NCBI GenBank assembly: GCA_019739225.1
Contig: JAHHDT010000007.1
Location: 1-64,000, forward strand
DNA: 64,000 nucleotides
Source of the DNA: Aquamicrobium sp.
Lineage (GTDB): Bacteria > Pseudomonadota > Alphaproteobacteria > Rhizobiales > Rhizobiaceae
Direction: 5' to 3'
Part shown: positions 49,283-57,911 of the stretch, piece after piece
Layout: each line of letters starts with the position of its first letter
Position numbering within the stretch: position 1 is the first letter of the stretch
Translations under genes and position numbers: made by a program
The notes under the pieces: model-generated
The model's database searches: none
What the model was told of the DNA's origin: nothing
Seen by the model: only the letters and a program-made list of their open reading frames with translations

Positions 49283-49606
49283 CTAGTCGGTGACGGCGTA
49301 GCTTTCCGTTTCGCAAAGATCCGTTGTGTCCTCGATGCTGTCGCCATCTTCGAACGCAACGCGCAGGTCGTATTCGCAAGCCCTGCGGCCGTCGGCGATC
49401 GTCACGCGCGCGGATTCTCCCGGTTCCAGCACGTCGCGGCCAAGGATATCCTCCTCCCACTCGCCCACATCGCTGGGTGACGCGTAGAGTTCGACGACCG
49501 TGTAGCTGCTGTTGTTGTCGAAGCGAAATACGAGATCGTCCGCAAATGCGCCAGCCGGCATCAGAACGGCGACCGCTGCCAGCGACATGTATTTGAAAGA
49601 AAACAT
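49283..49606 (-). CDS. small secreted acidic protein, unknown
   Basis: 107 residues from ATG at 49606. A signal peptide ends near PAGAFA; ATG at 49588 is a shorter option. The mature part, DDLVFRFDNNSSYTVVELYASP..WEEDILGRDVLEPGESARVTI, is strongly acidic and has two cysteines (CEYDLR and CETESY) that could pair in the periplasm. Predicted beta-sandwich by alternating pattern. I do not recognise a named family. No neighbour hints at a role. Confidence 0.7.
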   Translation of the reverse strand: MFSFKYMSLAAVAVLMPAGAFADDLVFRFDNNSSYTVVELYASPSDVGEWEEDILGRDVLEPGESARVTIADGRRACEYDLRVAFEDGDSIEDTTDLCETESYAVTD

Positions 49607-49722
49607 GAAATCACAACCCCCGGGTGCACAATTGCATCCGGCTTCTACGGCACTTTCAAGCGGCCGGGAAGCGGCGCCTGAGGGTATGCTCAAATATTTG
49701 CGTGCGCCGGTGGCGCGCAAAA

Positions 49723-49746
49723 GAAAAAGGCGGCCAGGGCCGCCTT
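49723..49746 (-). terminator. terminator of the SCP2 gene
   Basis: On the minus strand AAGGCGGCC-CT-GGCCGCCTT is followed by TTTCTTTT. The 9-bp stem is almost perfect with a two-base loop. Confidence 0.85.
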
Positions 49747-49774
49747 CTTCCTCTAGAAAACCGATCTTATCCGA

Positions 49775-50056
49775 TCAAAGCACCTGGCTTAGCTGCATCG
49801 CGATCGACATGTCGCCGTCGACCTTCAGCTTGCCCTGCATGAACGCCATGGTCGGGTTGAGTTCGCCCGAGGTGAGGGCGAGGAAATCGTCCTTGGACAT
49901 GGTGATGGTGCAATCGGCACCGGAGTCTTCAGTGGACACGGACTGGCCGTCGATCACGATGACACCGTCGTCGCCCAGGTCGAATTTCACCGATTTGTCG
50001 AAGCCGCTTCCGGCGACGCGTTCGCGAATCTTGTCTGCAATGGCGTCAAGGCTCAT
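49775..50056 (-). CDS. SCP2 sterol-binding-domain protein
   Basis: 93 residues forming one SCP2 domain: FDKSVKFDLGDDGVIVIDG, ADCTITMSKDDFLALTSGELNPTMAFMQGKLKVDGDMSIAMQL. Binds fatty acyl-CoA or other hydrophobic acyl groups in a tunnel. Divergent from the SDR/carboxylase operon across a 127-bp gap that holds a perfect 7-2-7 palindrome, so the two are probably controlled together. A lipid or isoprenoid acyl-CoA carrier role in the cluster is inferred. Confidence 0.92.
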   Translation of the reverse strand: MSLDAIADKIRERVAGSGFDKSVKFDLGDDGVIVIDGQSVSTEDSGADCTITMSKDDFLALTSGELNPTMAFMQGKLKVDGDMSIAMQLSQVL

Positions 50057-50124
50057 GGATGATCTCCTTCGGAGGCGGCCCGCCGAGCGGCCGCAGTTTA
50101 CAGGTGGGTTCAGATAGCAGGCGA

Positions 50125-50140
50125 TTGACGTTTACGTCAA
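50125..50140. promoter_or_regulatory. palindromic operator candidate TTGACGT-TT-ACGTCAA
   Basis: Perfect 7-2-7 inverted repeat in the divergent SCP2/SDR promoter region. The left half doubles as a TTGACG -35 box. The size and ACGT core resemble sites described for LiuR-type MerR regulators of branched acyl-CoA catabolism. The regulator gene is not in this window. Confidence 0.6.
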
Positions 50141-50183
50141 CGTGATTTAGCGTTCCCTGAACCGCCAATGGGAGGAGACCACG

Positions 50184-51056
50184 GTGGGCTACCGCAGCGT
50201 GCTGCGCAAGGATTGTTTCGCGGGCGAGACCCACATCGTCACCGGTGCGGGCAGCGGCATCGGTCGTTGTGTCGCCCACGAGCTGGCGAGCCTGGGGGCG
50301 CATGTCGTCCTGACGGGGCGCAAGCAGGACAAGCTCGATGCCGTGGCGGACGAGGTCGCGCTCGACGGTGGGCAGGTCTCGACCGCAGCCTTCGACATTC
50401 GCGACGAGGATGCGGTGCGCGATGCGATCGCGGCAATCGTATCGGAACGCGGCCAGATTCACGGCCTGGTCAACAATGCCGGCGGGCAGTTTCCCGCGCC
50501 CATGCAGAGCATCTCGAAGAAGGGCTTCGACGCCGTGGTCGCGACCAATCTCACCGGCGGCTTCCTCGTCATGCGCGAGGTGTTCCTGCAATCCATGCAG
50601 ACGCATGGCGGTGCGATGGTGAACATGGCTGCCGACATGTGGCGCGGCATGCCGGGCATGGCGCATTCGGGTGCTGCGCGTGCCGGCATGGTGAACCTGA
50701 CCAAGACTGCCGCCTATGAATGGGCGCATGCAGGCGTGCGGGTCAATTGCGTCGCGCCGGGCTGGGTGGCCTCGTCGGGCATGGATACCTATGACGGCAT
50801 GACGCGCGCGCTCATTCCGCAGCTCAAGAATCACGTGCCCCTTGGGCGGCTGGCGGTGGAGGCGGAAGTATCTTCCGTCATCTGCTTCCTGTTGTCCCCT
50901 GCTGCGGCATTCGTCACCGGTGTCACGATCCCGATTGATGGCGGCGCACCGCTCGGCTCGGCGCTGTTCCCGTTGGGCAAGGGGCGGGCGACGAAGTCGT
51001 TTGACGGGTTTCATCGTGCTGTCATGCCCGCCGTGCTTGCGGACGAGGAAGGCTGA
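50184..51056 (+). CDS. SDR reductase, PECR/AtuG-like
   Basis: 290 residues from GTG at 50184 with GGGAGGAG upstream. NAD(P) site VTGAGSGIGRCVA, NNAGGQFPAP, then the HSGAARAGMVNLTK segment. That signature is shared with peroxisomal trans-2-enoyl-CoA reductase, and the classical YxxxK is not at its usual place. C-terminal EVSSVICFLLSPAAAFVTGVTIPIDGG. It would reduce an enoyl-CoA or oxidise a hydroxyacyl-CoA. First gene of the operon; its stop overlaps the carboxylase start (TGATG). Confidence 0.82.
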   Translation: MGYRSVLRKDCFAGETHIVTGAGSGIGRCVAHELASLGAHVVLTGRKQDKLDAVADEVALDGGQVSTAAFDIRDEDAVRDAIAAIVSERGQIHGLVNNAGGQFPAPMQSISKKGFDAVVATNLTGGFLVMREVFLQSMQTHGGAMVNMAADMWRGMPGMAHSGAARAGMVNLTKTAAYEWAHAGVRVNCVAPGWVASSGMDTYDGMTRALIPQLKNHVPLGRLAVEAEVSSVICFLLSPAAAFVTGVTIPIDGGAPLGSALFPLGKGRATKSFDGFHRAVMPAVLADEEG

Positions 51057-52666
51057 TGCCGGCGCTCGCATCGGCACTGGACACGCGCTCGGATGCTTTC
51101 CGCACCAATGCGCTGGCAATGGGCGAGAAGCTTTCCGAGGTCAGACGGCTGGAAGAGGCGGTTCGCCAGAATTCCGCTTCGAGGAAGGCGCGTTTCGAGG
51201 AGCGGGGGCAGTTGCTGCCGCGCGAGCGCGTCGAACGCCTGCTGGATCGCGGCCGGCCGTTCCTCGAACTGTCGACGCTCGCCGGCTACCGGATGCATGA
51301 CGATGACGGCGGCAAAAACATCATGGGCGGTGGAACGATCGCCGGCATCGGCGTCGTCGGCGGCCGGCGCTGCATCGTCTCGGCCTCCGACAGCGGCATC
51401 AAGGGGGGCACGATCCCGCCGATCGGGCTCAAGAAGTCGCTGCGGCTCCATGAGATCGCGTTCGAGAACCGCCTGCCGCTGATCTATCTCGTCGAAAGTG
51501 GCGGCGCCAATCTGCTCTATCAGGCGGAGATGTTCGTCGAGGGCGGCCGGTCCTTCGCCAACCAGGCCCGGCTGTCCGCGGCCGGCATTCCGCAGATTGC
51601 CATCGTGCACGGGTCTTCGACCGCCGGCGGTGCCTACCTGCCTGGGCTGTCCGACTATGTCGTGCTGGTGCGCAAGCGCTCGAAGATATTCCTTGCAGGG
51701 CCGCCGCTGGTGAAGGCGGCAATCGGCGAGGACGCCGACGACGAGTCGCTGGGCGGGGCCGACCTGCACGGCAGCGTCACCGGGCTCGGCGAATATGTGG
51801 CCGAGGACGACGCGCAGGCGCTGGCCTATGGCCGGTCGATCATGGAACATCTGTCGTGGGACGACGTGCCGGATCGCGGCGCGGCACCGGAACCGCTGTT
51901 CGACCCGGAAGACCTCATGGGGATCGTGCCGGCGGAGGAAAAATCCCCATTCGACATGAAGGAGATCGTCGCGCGGATCGTCGACGCATCCGATTTCCTC
52001 GAGTTCAAGGCCGGTTATGCGCCCGATACCGTTTGCGGACATGCGACGATCGAGGGCCACAGGGTCGGAATCCTTGCCAATAACGGACCGATCATGCCGT
52101 CGGGCTCGCTGAAGGCGGCGCAGTTCATCCAGCTCTGCGATCAGGCCGGAACGCCACTGGTCTTCCTGCAGAACACCACAGGCTACATGGTGGGCTCGGC
52201 GGCCGAGCGTGAGGGCGCCATCAAGCACGGCTCCAAGATGATCCAGGCCGTCGCCAACGCCCGCGTGCCGAAGTTCACCATCCTCATCGGCGGGTCCTAC
52301 GGCGCGGGCAATTACGGCATGTGCGGGCGGGGTTTCTCGCCTCGCTTCATCTTTTCCTGGCCGTCGGCGCGCACCGCCGTCATGGGCGGGGAGCAGGCAG
52401 CGAAGGTCATGGAAATCGTCGCGCGCGGCAAGGCTGCGCGCGAGGCCGTCGAGGTCGACGAGGACGTGCTGGCAAAACAGAGCGGCATGATCCGCGCGGG
52501 CATTGAGGCGCAGTCCGGTGCGCTCTTCGCCACCGCTCGGCTGTGGGACGACGGCATTATCGATCCGCGCGACACGCGGCGTGTGCTGGGCCTTTGCCTG
52601 GGAATCGCGGCTGAAGGCGAACTGCGGACGCTGCGTCCGAATGCTTTCGGTGTAGCGCGTGGGTGA
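51056..52666 (+). CDS. acyl-CoA carboxylase beta subunit, geranyl/methylcrotonyl-CoA carboxylase type
   Basis: 536 residues; carboxyltransferase of a biotin enzyme that carboxylates an alpha,beta-unsaturated branched acyl-CoA. N half: VSASDSGIKGGTIPPIGLKK, LVESGGANLLYQAEMF, HGSSTAGGAYLPGLSDYVVLV and FLAGPPLVKAAIGE. C half: FLQNTTGYMVGSAAERE, GGSYGAGNYGMCGRGFSPRF. The SDSGIKGG and LVESGGANL..AEMFVEG wording is closer to geranyl-CoA carboxylase (AtuC) than to methylcrotonyl-CoA carboxylase as I recall them, so the subgroup is tentative. The partner subunit is at 54063. Confidence 0.88.
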   Translation: MPALASALDTRSDAFRTNALAMGEKLSEVRRLEEAVRQNSASRKARFEERGQLLPRERVERLLDRGRPFLELSTLAGYRMHDDDGGKNIMGGGTIAGIGVVGGRRCIVSASDSGIKGGTIPPIGLKKSLRLHEIAFENRLPLIYLVESGGANLLYQAEMFVEGGRSFANQARLSAAGIPQIAIVHGSSTAGGAYLPGLSDYVVLVRKRSKIFLAGPPLVKAAIGEDADDESLGGADLHGSVTGLGEYVAEDDAQALAYGRSIMEHLSWDDVPDRGAAPEPLFDPEDLMGIVPAEEKSPFDMKEIVARIVDASDFLEFKAGYAPDTVCGHATIEGHRVGILANNGPIMPSGSLKAAQFIQLCDQAGTPLVFLQNTTGYMVGSAAEREGAIKHGSKMIQAVANARVPKFTILIGGSYGAGNYGMCGRGFSPRFIFSWPSARTAVMGGEQAAKVMEIVARGKAAREAVEVDEDVLAKQSGMIRAGIEAQSGALFATARLWDDGIIDPRDTRRVLGLCLGIAAEGELRTLRPNAFGVARG

Positions 52667-52714
52667 GGCGCGATCCGCGTAGCGGGCATCAGTGGAAATC
52701 TTGGGAGGAACCAG

Positions 52715-53881
52715 ATGCAATTCACGGCCGAGCACGAGAACCTGCGCCGCACCGTCGCGAAGTTCGTCGAGACCGAGATCAATCCGCATGTGGATGCGTG
52801 GGAAGCAGCGGAGGAATTTCCGTCCCATGAGCTGTTCAAGAAGCTCGGGGATCTCGGGCTGCTCGGCATCAAGTACGATCCCGCTTATGGGGGTCTAGGC
52901 CTCGACTTTTCCTATTCGATGGTCATGGCGGAAGAACTGGGGCTCGTGCACTGCGGCGGCGTGCCGATGGCCATCGGGGTGCACACCGACATGTGTACGC
53001 CCGCGCTCAATCGCTTCGGCTCCGACACGGTAAAGGAGGACTTCCTGGCGCCTTCCATTGCGGGTGACGTCGTCGGCTGCCTCGGCGTTTCCGAACCCGG
53101 CGGCGGGTCCGACGTCGCGGCGGTCAAAACGACGGCGCGCAAGGATGGTGACGACTACGTGATCTCCGGCACCAAGATGTGGATCACCAACGGCATGAAG
53201 GCGGATTGGTGTTGTCTGCTTGCAAACACGTCGGACGGGCCGGTGCATCAGAACAAGTCGCTGATCTGTGTGCCGATGGATGCCCAAGGCATCACGAGGC
53301 AGAAGATCCACAAGATCGGCATGCACTCCTCCGACACCGCGCAACTCTTTTTCGACGAGGTGCGGGTGCCGCGCCGCAACCTGATCGGTCAGGAGGGCGG
53401 TGGCTTCATGATGCAGATGCTGCAGTTCCAGGAAGAGCGGCTCTATGCGGCGGCGAGCGCGCTGAAGGGTTTCGACAGGCTTATCGACCTCACCATCGAC
53501 TACACACGCGACCGCAAGACCTTTGGCAAACCGGTGCTGGACAACCAGGTCGTCCACTTCAGGCTGGCGGAACTGCGCACCGAGGTCGAGGCGCTGCGCG
53601 CGCTGACCTGGAGTGCGATCGAGCAATATGTGGCGGGTGCGGACGTGACGCGGCTTGCCTCGATGGCCAAGCTCAAGACCGGCCGGCTGGCGCGCGAACT
53701 CACTGATGCCTGCCTGCAATATTGGGGCGGCATGGGCTATACGGCCGATAATCCGGTCAGCCGCGCCTATCGCGACACGCGGCTGGTTTCCATCGGCGCA
53801 GGAGCGGACGAAATCATGCTCGGCATCATCGCCAAGCTTGAGGGGACTCTGCCGGGCACAAGCAACAAGAAGCCGGGATGA
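52715..53881 (+). CDS. acyl-CoA dehydrogenase
   Basis: 388 residues, the standard length. FAD enzyme that makes the 2,3-double bond of an acyl-CoA. Motifs: GCLGVSEPGGGSDVAAVKTTA, KMWITNGMKADWCCLLANT, KIGMHSSDTAQLFFDEVRVP, RDRKTFGKPVLDNQVVHF, and the C-terminal QYWGGMGYTADNPVSRAYRDTRL. The catalytic base lies in the final helix region (ADEIML). GGAGG ribosome site. By position it corresponds to AtuD/isovaleryl-type dehydrogenases preceding a carboxylase. Confidence 0.93.
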   Translation: MQFTAEHENLRRTVAKFVETEINPHVDAWEAAEEFPSHELFKKLGDLGLLGIKYDPAYGGLGLDFSYSMVMAEELGLVHCGGVPMAIGVHTDMCTPALNRFGSDTVKEDFLAPSIAGDVVGCLGVSEPGGGSDVAAVKTTARKDGDDYVISGTKMWITNGMKADWCCLLANTSDGPVHQNKSLICVPMDAQGITRQKIHKIGMHSSDTAQLFFDEVRVPRRNLIGQEGGGFMMQMLQFQEERLYAAASALKGFDRLIDLTIDYTRDRKTFGKPVLDNQVVHFRLAELRTEVEALRALTWSAIEQYVAGADVTRLASMAKLKTGRLARELTDACLQYWGGMGYTADNPVSRAYRDTRLVSIGAGADEIMLGIIAKLEGTLPGTSNKKPG

Positions 53882-53886
53882 AGTCC

Positions 53887-54058
53887 GTGCGTCCTTCGAG
53901 GCTCCCCTTCGGCAAGCTCAGGGTCGCACCTCAGGATGAGGGACGTTTACGCCTTGCATCACGCTCCATGCCGCGTCGGCGCTGCACGATTTGGGCGGGC
54001 ATGTGCACAAGCCTACCTGATCCTGAAGTGCGAGCGCAGCGAGCCTCGAAGGACGCAC
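53887..54058. repeat. 172-bp palindromic repeat between dehydrogenase and biotin carboxylase genes
   Basis: Perfect 18-bp terminal inverted repeats: GTGCGTCCTTCGAGGCTC (53887-53904) and GAGCCTCGAAGGACGCAC (54041-54058). An inner pair GTCGCACCTCAGGAT (53923-53937) and ATCCTGAAGTGCGAG (54020-54034) differ by two bases. It is a typical rhizobial palindromic mobile repeat. Its right arm includes AAGGA (54049-54053), the only ribosome site visible for the next gene, 9 bp before ATG 54063. Confidence 0.85.
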
Positions 54059-54062
54059 CTAT

Positions 54063-55958
54063 ATGATCCGAACCCTTCTCATCGCCAATCGCGGCGAGAT
54101 CGCCTGTCGTGTAATCCGTACCGCGAAACGCATGGGTATCGGCACCGTGGCGGTCTTCAGCGACGCGGATGCGGACGCGCTGCATGTACGGATGGCCGAC
54201 AGTGCGGTGCGGATCGGTCCGGCGCCTGCGGCGCAATCCTATCTGCGGATCGAGGCGATCATCGAGGCGGCGATACAGTCCGGCGCAGATGCGATCCATC
54301 CCGGCTACGGCTTTCTGTCCGAGAATGCGAATTTTGCTGAAGCCTGCTTGGCTGCGGGTATCGTTTTCGTCGGTCCGCCGGTTGAGGCTATCCGCGCGAT
54401 GGGCGACAAGGCAAACGCCAAGGCGTTGATGCGCGCGGCAGGCGTGCCGGTGGTGCCGGGCTATGACGGCGACGCCCAGTCGGACGCAACGTTCGCAGCG
54501 GAAGCCGAACGCATCGGCTTTCCGGTGCTCGTCAAGGCGTCCGCAGGCGGTGGAGGTCGCGGCATGCGCCGTGTCAGCTCCGCCGGCGAGCTTGCAGGCG
54601 CGCTGGAGAGCGCGCGCCACGAGGCCGCCGCGGCCTTCGGCTCTGACAGACTGCTGCTCGAGAAGCTGATCGAGGATGCGCGGCACGTTGAGGTGCAGGT
54701 GTTTGCCGACAATCACGGCACCGTCGTTCATCTCGGCGAGCGTGACTGTTCCACGCAAAGACGGCACCAGAAGATCATCGAGGAGACGCCGTCGCCTTTT
54801 GTCGATGCGCCGATGCGCCAGGCCATGACCAAGGCGGCCGTGGAAGCGACTCGTGCGGTGAACTATGCAGGGGCGGGGACGGTGGAGTTCATCGTCGGGT
54901 CCGACCGCACTTTCTTCTTTCTCGAGATGAACACGAGGCTGCAGGTCGAGCATCCCGTTACGGAGATGGTCACCAGGCTCGATCTCGTGGAGTGGCAATT
55001 GCGGGTGGCGGCCGGTGAGCGGCTGCCGCTTGCGCAGGAGGCGATCGGTTTCTCGGGGCATGCCATCGAGGCACGGTTGTGCGCCGAAGACCCGGCGGCC
55101 GGCTTCGCGCCGCAGACCGGCACGGTGCTTCACTGGAGTCCGGAAGCGGCGACGATCCCAGGCGTGCGGATCGATCACGGCATTGTTGAGGGCGGGGAGG
55201 TCACGCCGTTCTACGATCCGATGATCGCCAAGGTGATCGTGCATGCCGCAACGCGCGAAGAGGCGATCGCCAGGCTCTCAAAGGCGCTGCGGGCGACGCC
55301 CTTGCTGGGCGTGGTTTCCAACAGAGGCTTTCTGCTCGAGCTGCTTGAAAGCGAAACGTTCGGCGCTGGCGCGGTTACGACGGGCATGCTGGATGCGGCA
55401 GAGCGACCGACGACTGCGCCGTCCGACGAGGATTTTGCCGCTGCCATTTCGGTTCTGGCGCTCGCGGACGGCGACGACTGGTTTTCTTCGACGGGGCGCA
55501 GAAGGTGCCCGATGACGCTTCGAGTTGGCGAGACGACAAAAGAGTGCTCGGCCAATTTCGAGCGCGGTCGACTGGTTTCGATAGATGTCGGTGAGACGAA
55601 TATCGCCGCGCCGGCAATCGAGACGCGCGGCTCGGCACATGTGCGGGAAGGTCGTACGCTGTGGATTGATCGCGCGGGCCAAACGTTCCGGTTCGAAGAA
55701 CCGGACCCCATGCAGCGTGATGCTGCGGCTGCCGACGGCCGGGCGGTCGTATCACCCGTCGCCGGCCTGTTGCGGCGCGTCGACGTTGCCGTCGGCGATA
55801 TCGTCCACTCCGGCACCGTCGTCGGCATCGTGGAGGCCATGAAGATGGAAACCGCGCTGACGGCCCGCATGGATGGTGTCGTCGGCGCTGTGAAGGCGGC
55901 CGCCGGTGATCAGGTCCGGGCCGGCGACGTGCTCATCGAGATTGCAGGCGAGCAATAG
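54063..55958 (+). CDS. biotin carboxylase / biotin carboxyl carrier subunit of acyl-CoA carboxylase
   Basis: 631 residues, alpha subunit of the carboxylase. The BC domain (1-445) has LLIANRGEIACRVIRTAKRMG, ASAGGGGRGMRRV (ATP glycine loop), ERDCSTQRRHQKIIEE, and FLEMNTRLQVEHPVTEM. The middle BT region is variable. The C-terminal BCCP (about 560-630) carries the biotin lysine in VEAMKMET. It pairs with the beta subunit 2.9 kb upstream. The start relies on AAGGA from a palindromic repeat. Confidence 0.92.
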   Translation: MIRTLLIANRGEIACRVIRTAKRMGIGTVAVFSDADADALHVRMADSAVRIGPAPAAQSYLRIEAIIEAAIQSGADAIHPGYGFLSENANFAEACLAAGIVFVGPPVEAIRAMGDKANAKALMRAAGVPVVPGYDGDAQSDATFAAEAERIGFPVLVKASAGGGGRGMRRVSSAGELAGALESARHEAAAAFGSDRLLLEKLIEDARHVEVQVFADNHGTVVHLGERDCSTQRRHQKIIEETPSPFVDAPMRQAMTKAAVEATRAVNYAGAGTVEFIVGSDRTFFFLEMNTRLQVEHPVTEMVTRLDLVEWQLRVAAGERLPLAQEAIGFSGHAIEARLCAEDPAAGFAPQTGTVLHWSPEAATIPGVRIDHGIVEGGEVTPFYDPMIAKVIVHAATREEAIARLSKALRATPLLGVVSNRGFLLELLESETFGAGAVTTGMLDAAERPTTAPSDEDFAAAISVLALADGDDWFSSTGRRRCPMTLRVGETTKECSANFERGRLVSIDVGETNIAAPAIETRGSAHVREGRTLWIDRAGQTFRFEEPDPMQRDAAAADGRAVVSPVAGLLRRVDVAVGDIVHSGTVVGIVEAMKMETALTARMDGVVGAVKAAAGDQVRAGDVLIEIAGEQ

Positions 55959-56011
55959 CCATCGGACAAACTCCCTGTCAGCATGAACGCATCTTGAGTC
56001 TTCATTGGCTT

Positions 56012-56032
56012 ATTGTTATGATGAATAACAAT
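56012..56032. promoter_or_regulatory. MarR-type operator 1 (ATTGTTAT-N5-ATAACAAT)
   Basis: Perfect 8-5-8 inverted repeat directly before the ligase gene, ending 16 bp before its ATG. The same architecture with one mismatch recurs at 58587-58607. Both fit a dimeric MarR protein, and a marR gene lies between them. Confidence 0.75.
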
Positions 56033-56048
56033 GTTGGGGAGGAGCCTG

Positions 56049-57905
56049 ATGCCGATCGTGTCCGTTCCGGGCATGCGTCCCGTACGTATGGGCGCGCTGG
56101 CAGTGGATGTCGAGCACCGCGCCGACGGTGCTGCCGTGTTGCGGTCGAGGCAGGGGCTCGGCGCCTATCCACGCTCGATGATCGACTGTCTCGACCGTTG
56201 GGCCGAAGAGGCGCCCGAGCGTACCTTCCTTGCCGATCGTGGCTCGGACGGGCAATGGCGGCATTGCAGCTACCGTGAGGCCAGAGAACATGCCCGCGCA
56301 ATTGCGCAGTATGTGCTCGATCTCAATCTCGATGCAGACAGACCTGTCGTTGTCCTTTCCGGCAACGGCATCGAGCACGGGCTGATTGCGCTCGGCTGCA
56401 TGATGGCAGGGGTGCCGTTCGCGCCCGTGTCGCCGGCCTATTCGCTGATTTCGACCGATCATTCAAAGCTGAGGCACATCTTCGGACTGCTGACGCCGGG
56501 CCTGGTTTTCGCGGCGGAAGGACAGCCTTTTGAGAAGGCGGTTCGGGCTGTTCTTACCGAGGACATGCAGCTTGTTTTCGCCCGGGCTCCGGTTGAAGGG
56601 CTGACGGCGGCAAGCTTCGACGACATGCTTGCAACAAAAGCAACCGATGCAGTTGCGCGCGCCAACGCGGCTGTCGGCGGGGACACGATCGCCAAGTTCC
56701 TGTTCACTTCTGGTTCGACCGGTATGCCGAAGGCGGTGATCAACACCCAGCGCATGTTGTGCTGCAATCAGGAGATGATCGCGGCGGCGCTTGCATTCCT
56801 GCGCGACGAACCGCCTGTCATGGTCGACTGGCTGCCGTGGAACCATACCGCGGGCGGAAACCACAATTACGGCATTGCGCTCTACAATGGCGGAACGCTC
56901 TACATCGATGACGGCGCACCGACGCCTGCCGGCATTGCCAAGACGGTCCGCAATCTCGAGGAAATCGCGCCGACGCTCTATTTCAACGTGCCCAAGGGCT
57001 ACGAGATGCTGAGCGAACATCTCTCGTCAAACGAGCTTTTGAGGGCCACTTTCTTCTCGCGTGTGAAGCTGTTGCAATATGCCGGTGCCGGATTGGCTCA
57101 ACACGTATGGGATTCGCTGGAGCGCCTGGCGCGTGAGGCGGTCGGCGAAAAAATCATGATCGTGACCGGATACGGTTCCACCGAGACCGCGCCCTTCGCC
57201 TCGACGACCACATGGCCGGTCACGCGGCCCGGCGAAGTCGGCTTGCCGGCACCCGGGCTGGAGCTCAAGCTGGTTCCCTCGAGTGAGAAGCTCGAGGTCC
57301 GCATGCGCGGCCCCAGCATCACCCCGGGCTACTGGCGCCAGCCCGAAAAGACTGCCGAGTGTTTCGACGATGAGGGCTTCTACCGTATCGGCGATGCGCT
57401 CAAATTCGTGGACCCGGAAGAGCCCAACAGGGGGCTGCTCTTTGACGGCCGCGTGTCGGAAGATTTCAAGCTTTCAACCGGCACCTGGGTCAACATGGCC
57501 GCAGTGCGCGGCGCTCTGATCCGGGGCTGTGCCCCTCTGGTTCGAGACGTGGTGTTGACTGGCCTCAACCGCAATCACATCGGCGCGCTGCTGTTCCTCG
57601 ATGTCGATGCCGCGCGGAAGGTGAGCCGCGCCCTGGCGCAGGCGGCCGAGTCGGAACTGGCTGCAAGCCAAGCCGTCCGCGGCGCGATCGCCCAGGCGCT
57701 AGAAAGGCTCGCGCGCGATGCCACCGGAAGCTCGAACCTTGTAGCCCGCGCGATCGTGCTCGACAGTGCACCTGCCATGGACGCCAACGAAATGACCGAC
57801 AAGGGATCGATCAACCAGCGCGCGGTAATGGAAGCGCGCGCAACGCTGGTGGAAGACCTTTATGCGGATCCCGCTCCACCGCACGTGATCGTGGCGAAAC
57901 GCTGA
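56049..57905 (+). CDS. AMP-dependent acyl-CoA ligase, feruloyl-CoA synthase-like
   Basis: 618 residues from ATG at 56049 (GGAGGAG upstream; an earlier ATG at 56031 overlaps the operator). ANL-superfamily motifs: FLFTSGSTGMPKAVINTQRM (A3), WLPWNHTAGGNH, YGSTETAPFA (A5) and LLFDGRVSEDFKLSTGTWVNM (A8 hinge). The overall layout and the unusually long C-terminal region resemble feruloyl-CoA synthases of hydroxycinnamate degradation. In this cluster the acid could instead be an isoprenoid; the substrate is open. Probably controlled by the MarR gene next door. Confidence 0.85.
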   Translation: MPIVSVPGMRPVRMGALAVDVEHRADGAAVLRSRQGLGAYPRSMIDCLDRWAEEAPERTFLADRGSDGQWRHCSYREAREHARAIAQYVLDLNLDADRPVVVLSGNGIEHGLIALGCMMAGVPFAPVSPAYSLISTDHSKLRHIFGLLTPGLVFAAEGQPFEKAVRAVLTEDMQLVFARAPVEGLTAASFDDMLATKATDAVARANAAVGGDTIAKFLFTSGSTGMPKAVINTQRMLCCNQEMIAAALAFLRDEPPVMVDWLPWNHTAGGNHNYGIALYNGGTLYIDDGAPTPAGIAKTVRNLEEIAPTLYFNVPKGYEMLSEHLSSNELLRATFFSRVKLLQYAGAGLAQHVWDSLERLAREAVGEKIMIVTGYGSTETAPFASTTTWPVTRPGEVGLPAPGLELKLVPSSEKLEVRMRGPSITPGYWRQPEKTAECFDDEGFYRIGDALKFVDPEEPNRGLLFDGRVSEDFKLSTGTWVNMAAVRGALIRGCAPLVRDVVLTGLNRNHIGALLFLDVDAARKVSRALAQAAESELAASQAVRGAIAQALERLARDATGSSNLVARAIVLDSAPAMDANEMTDKGSINQRAVMEARATLVEDLYADPAPPHVIVAKR

Positions 57906-57911
57906 GCCGCG

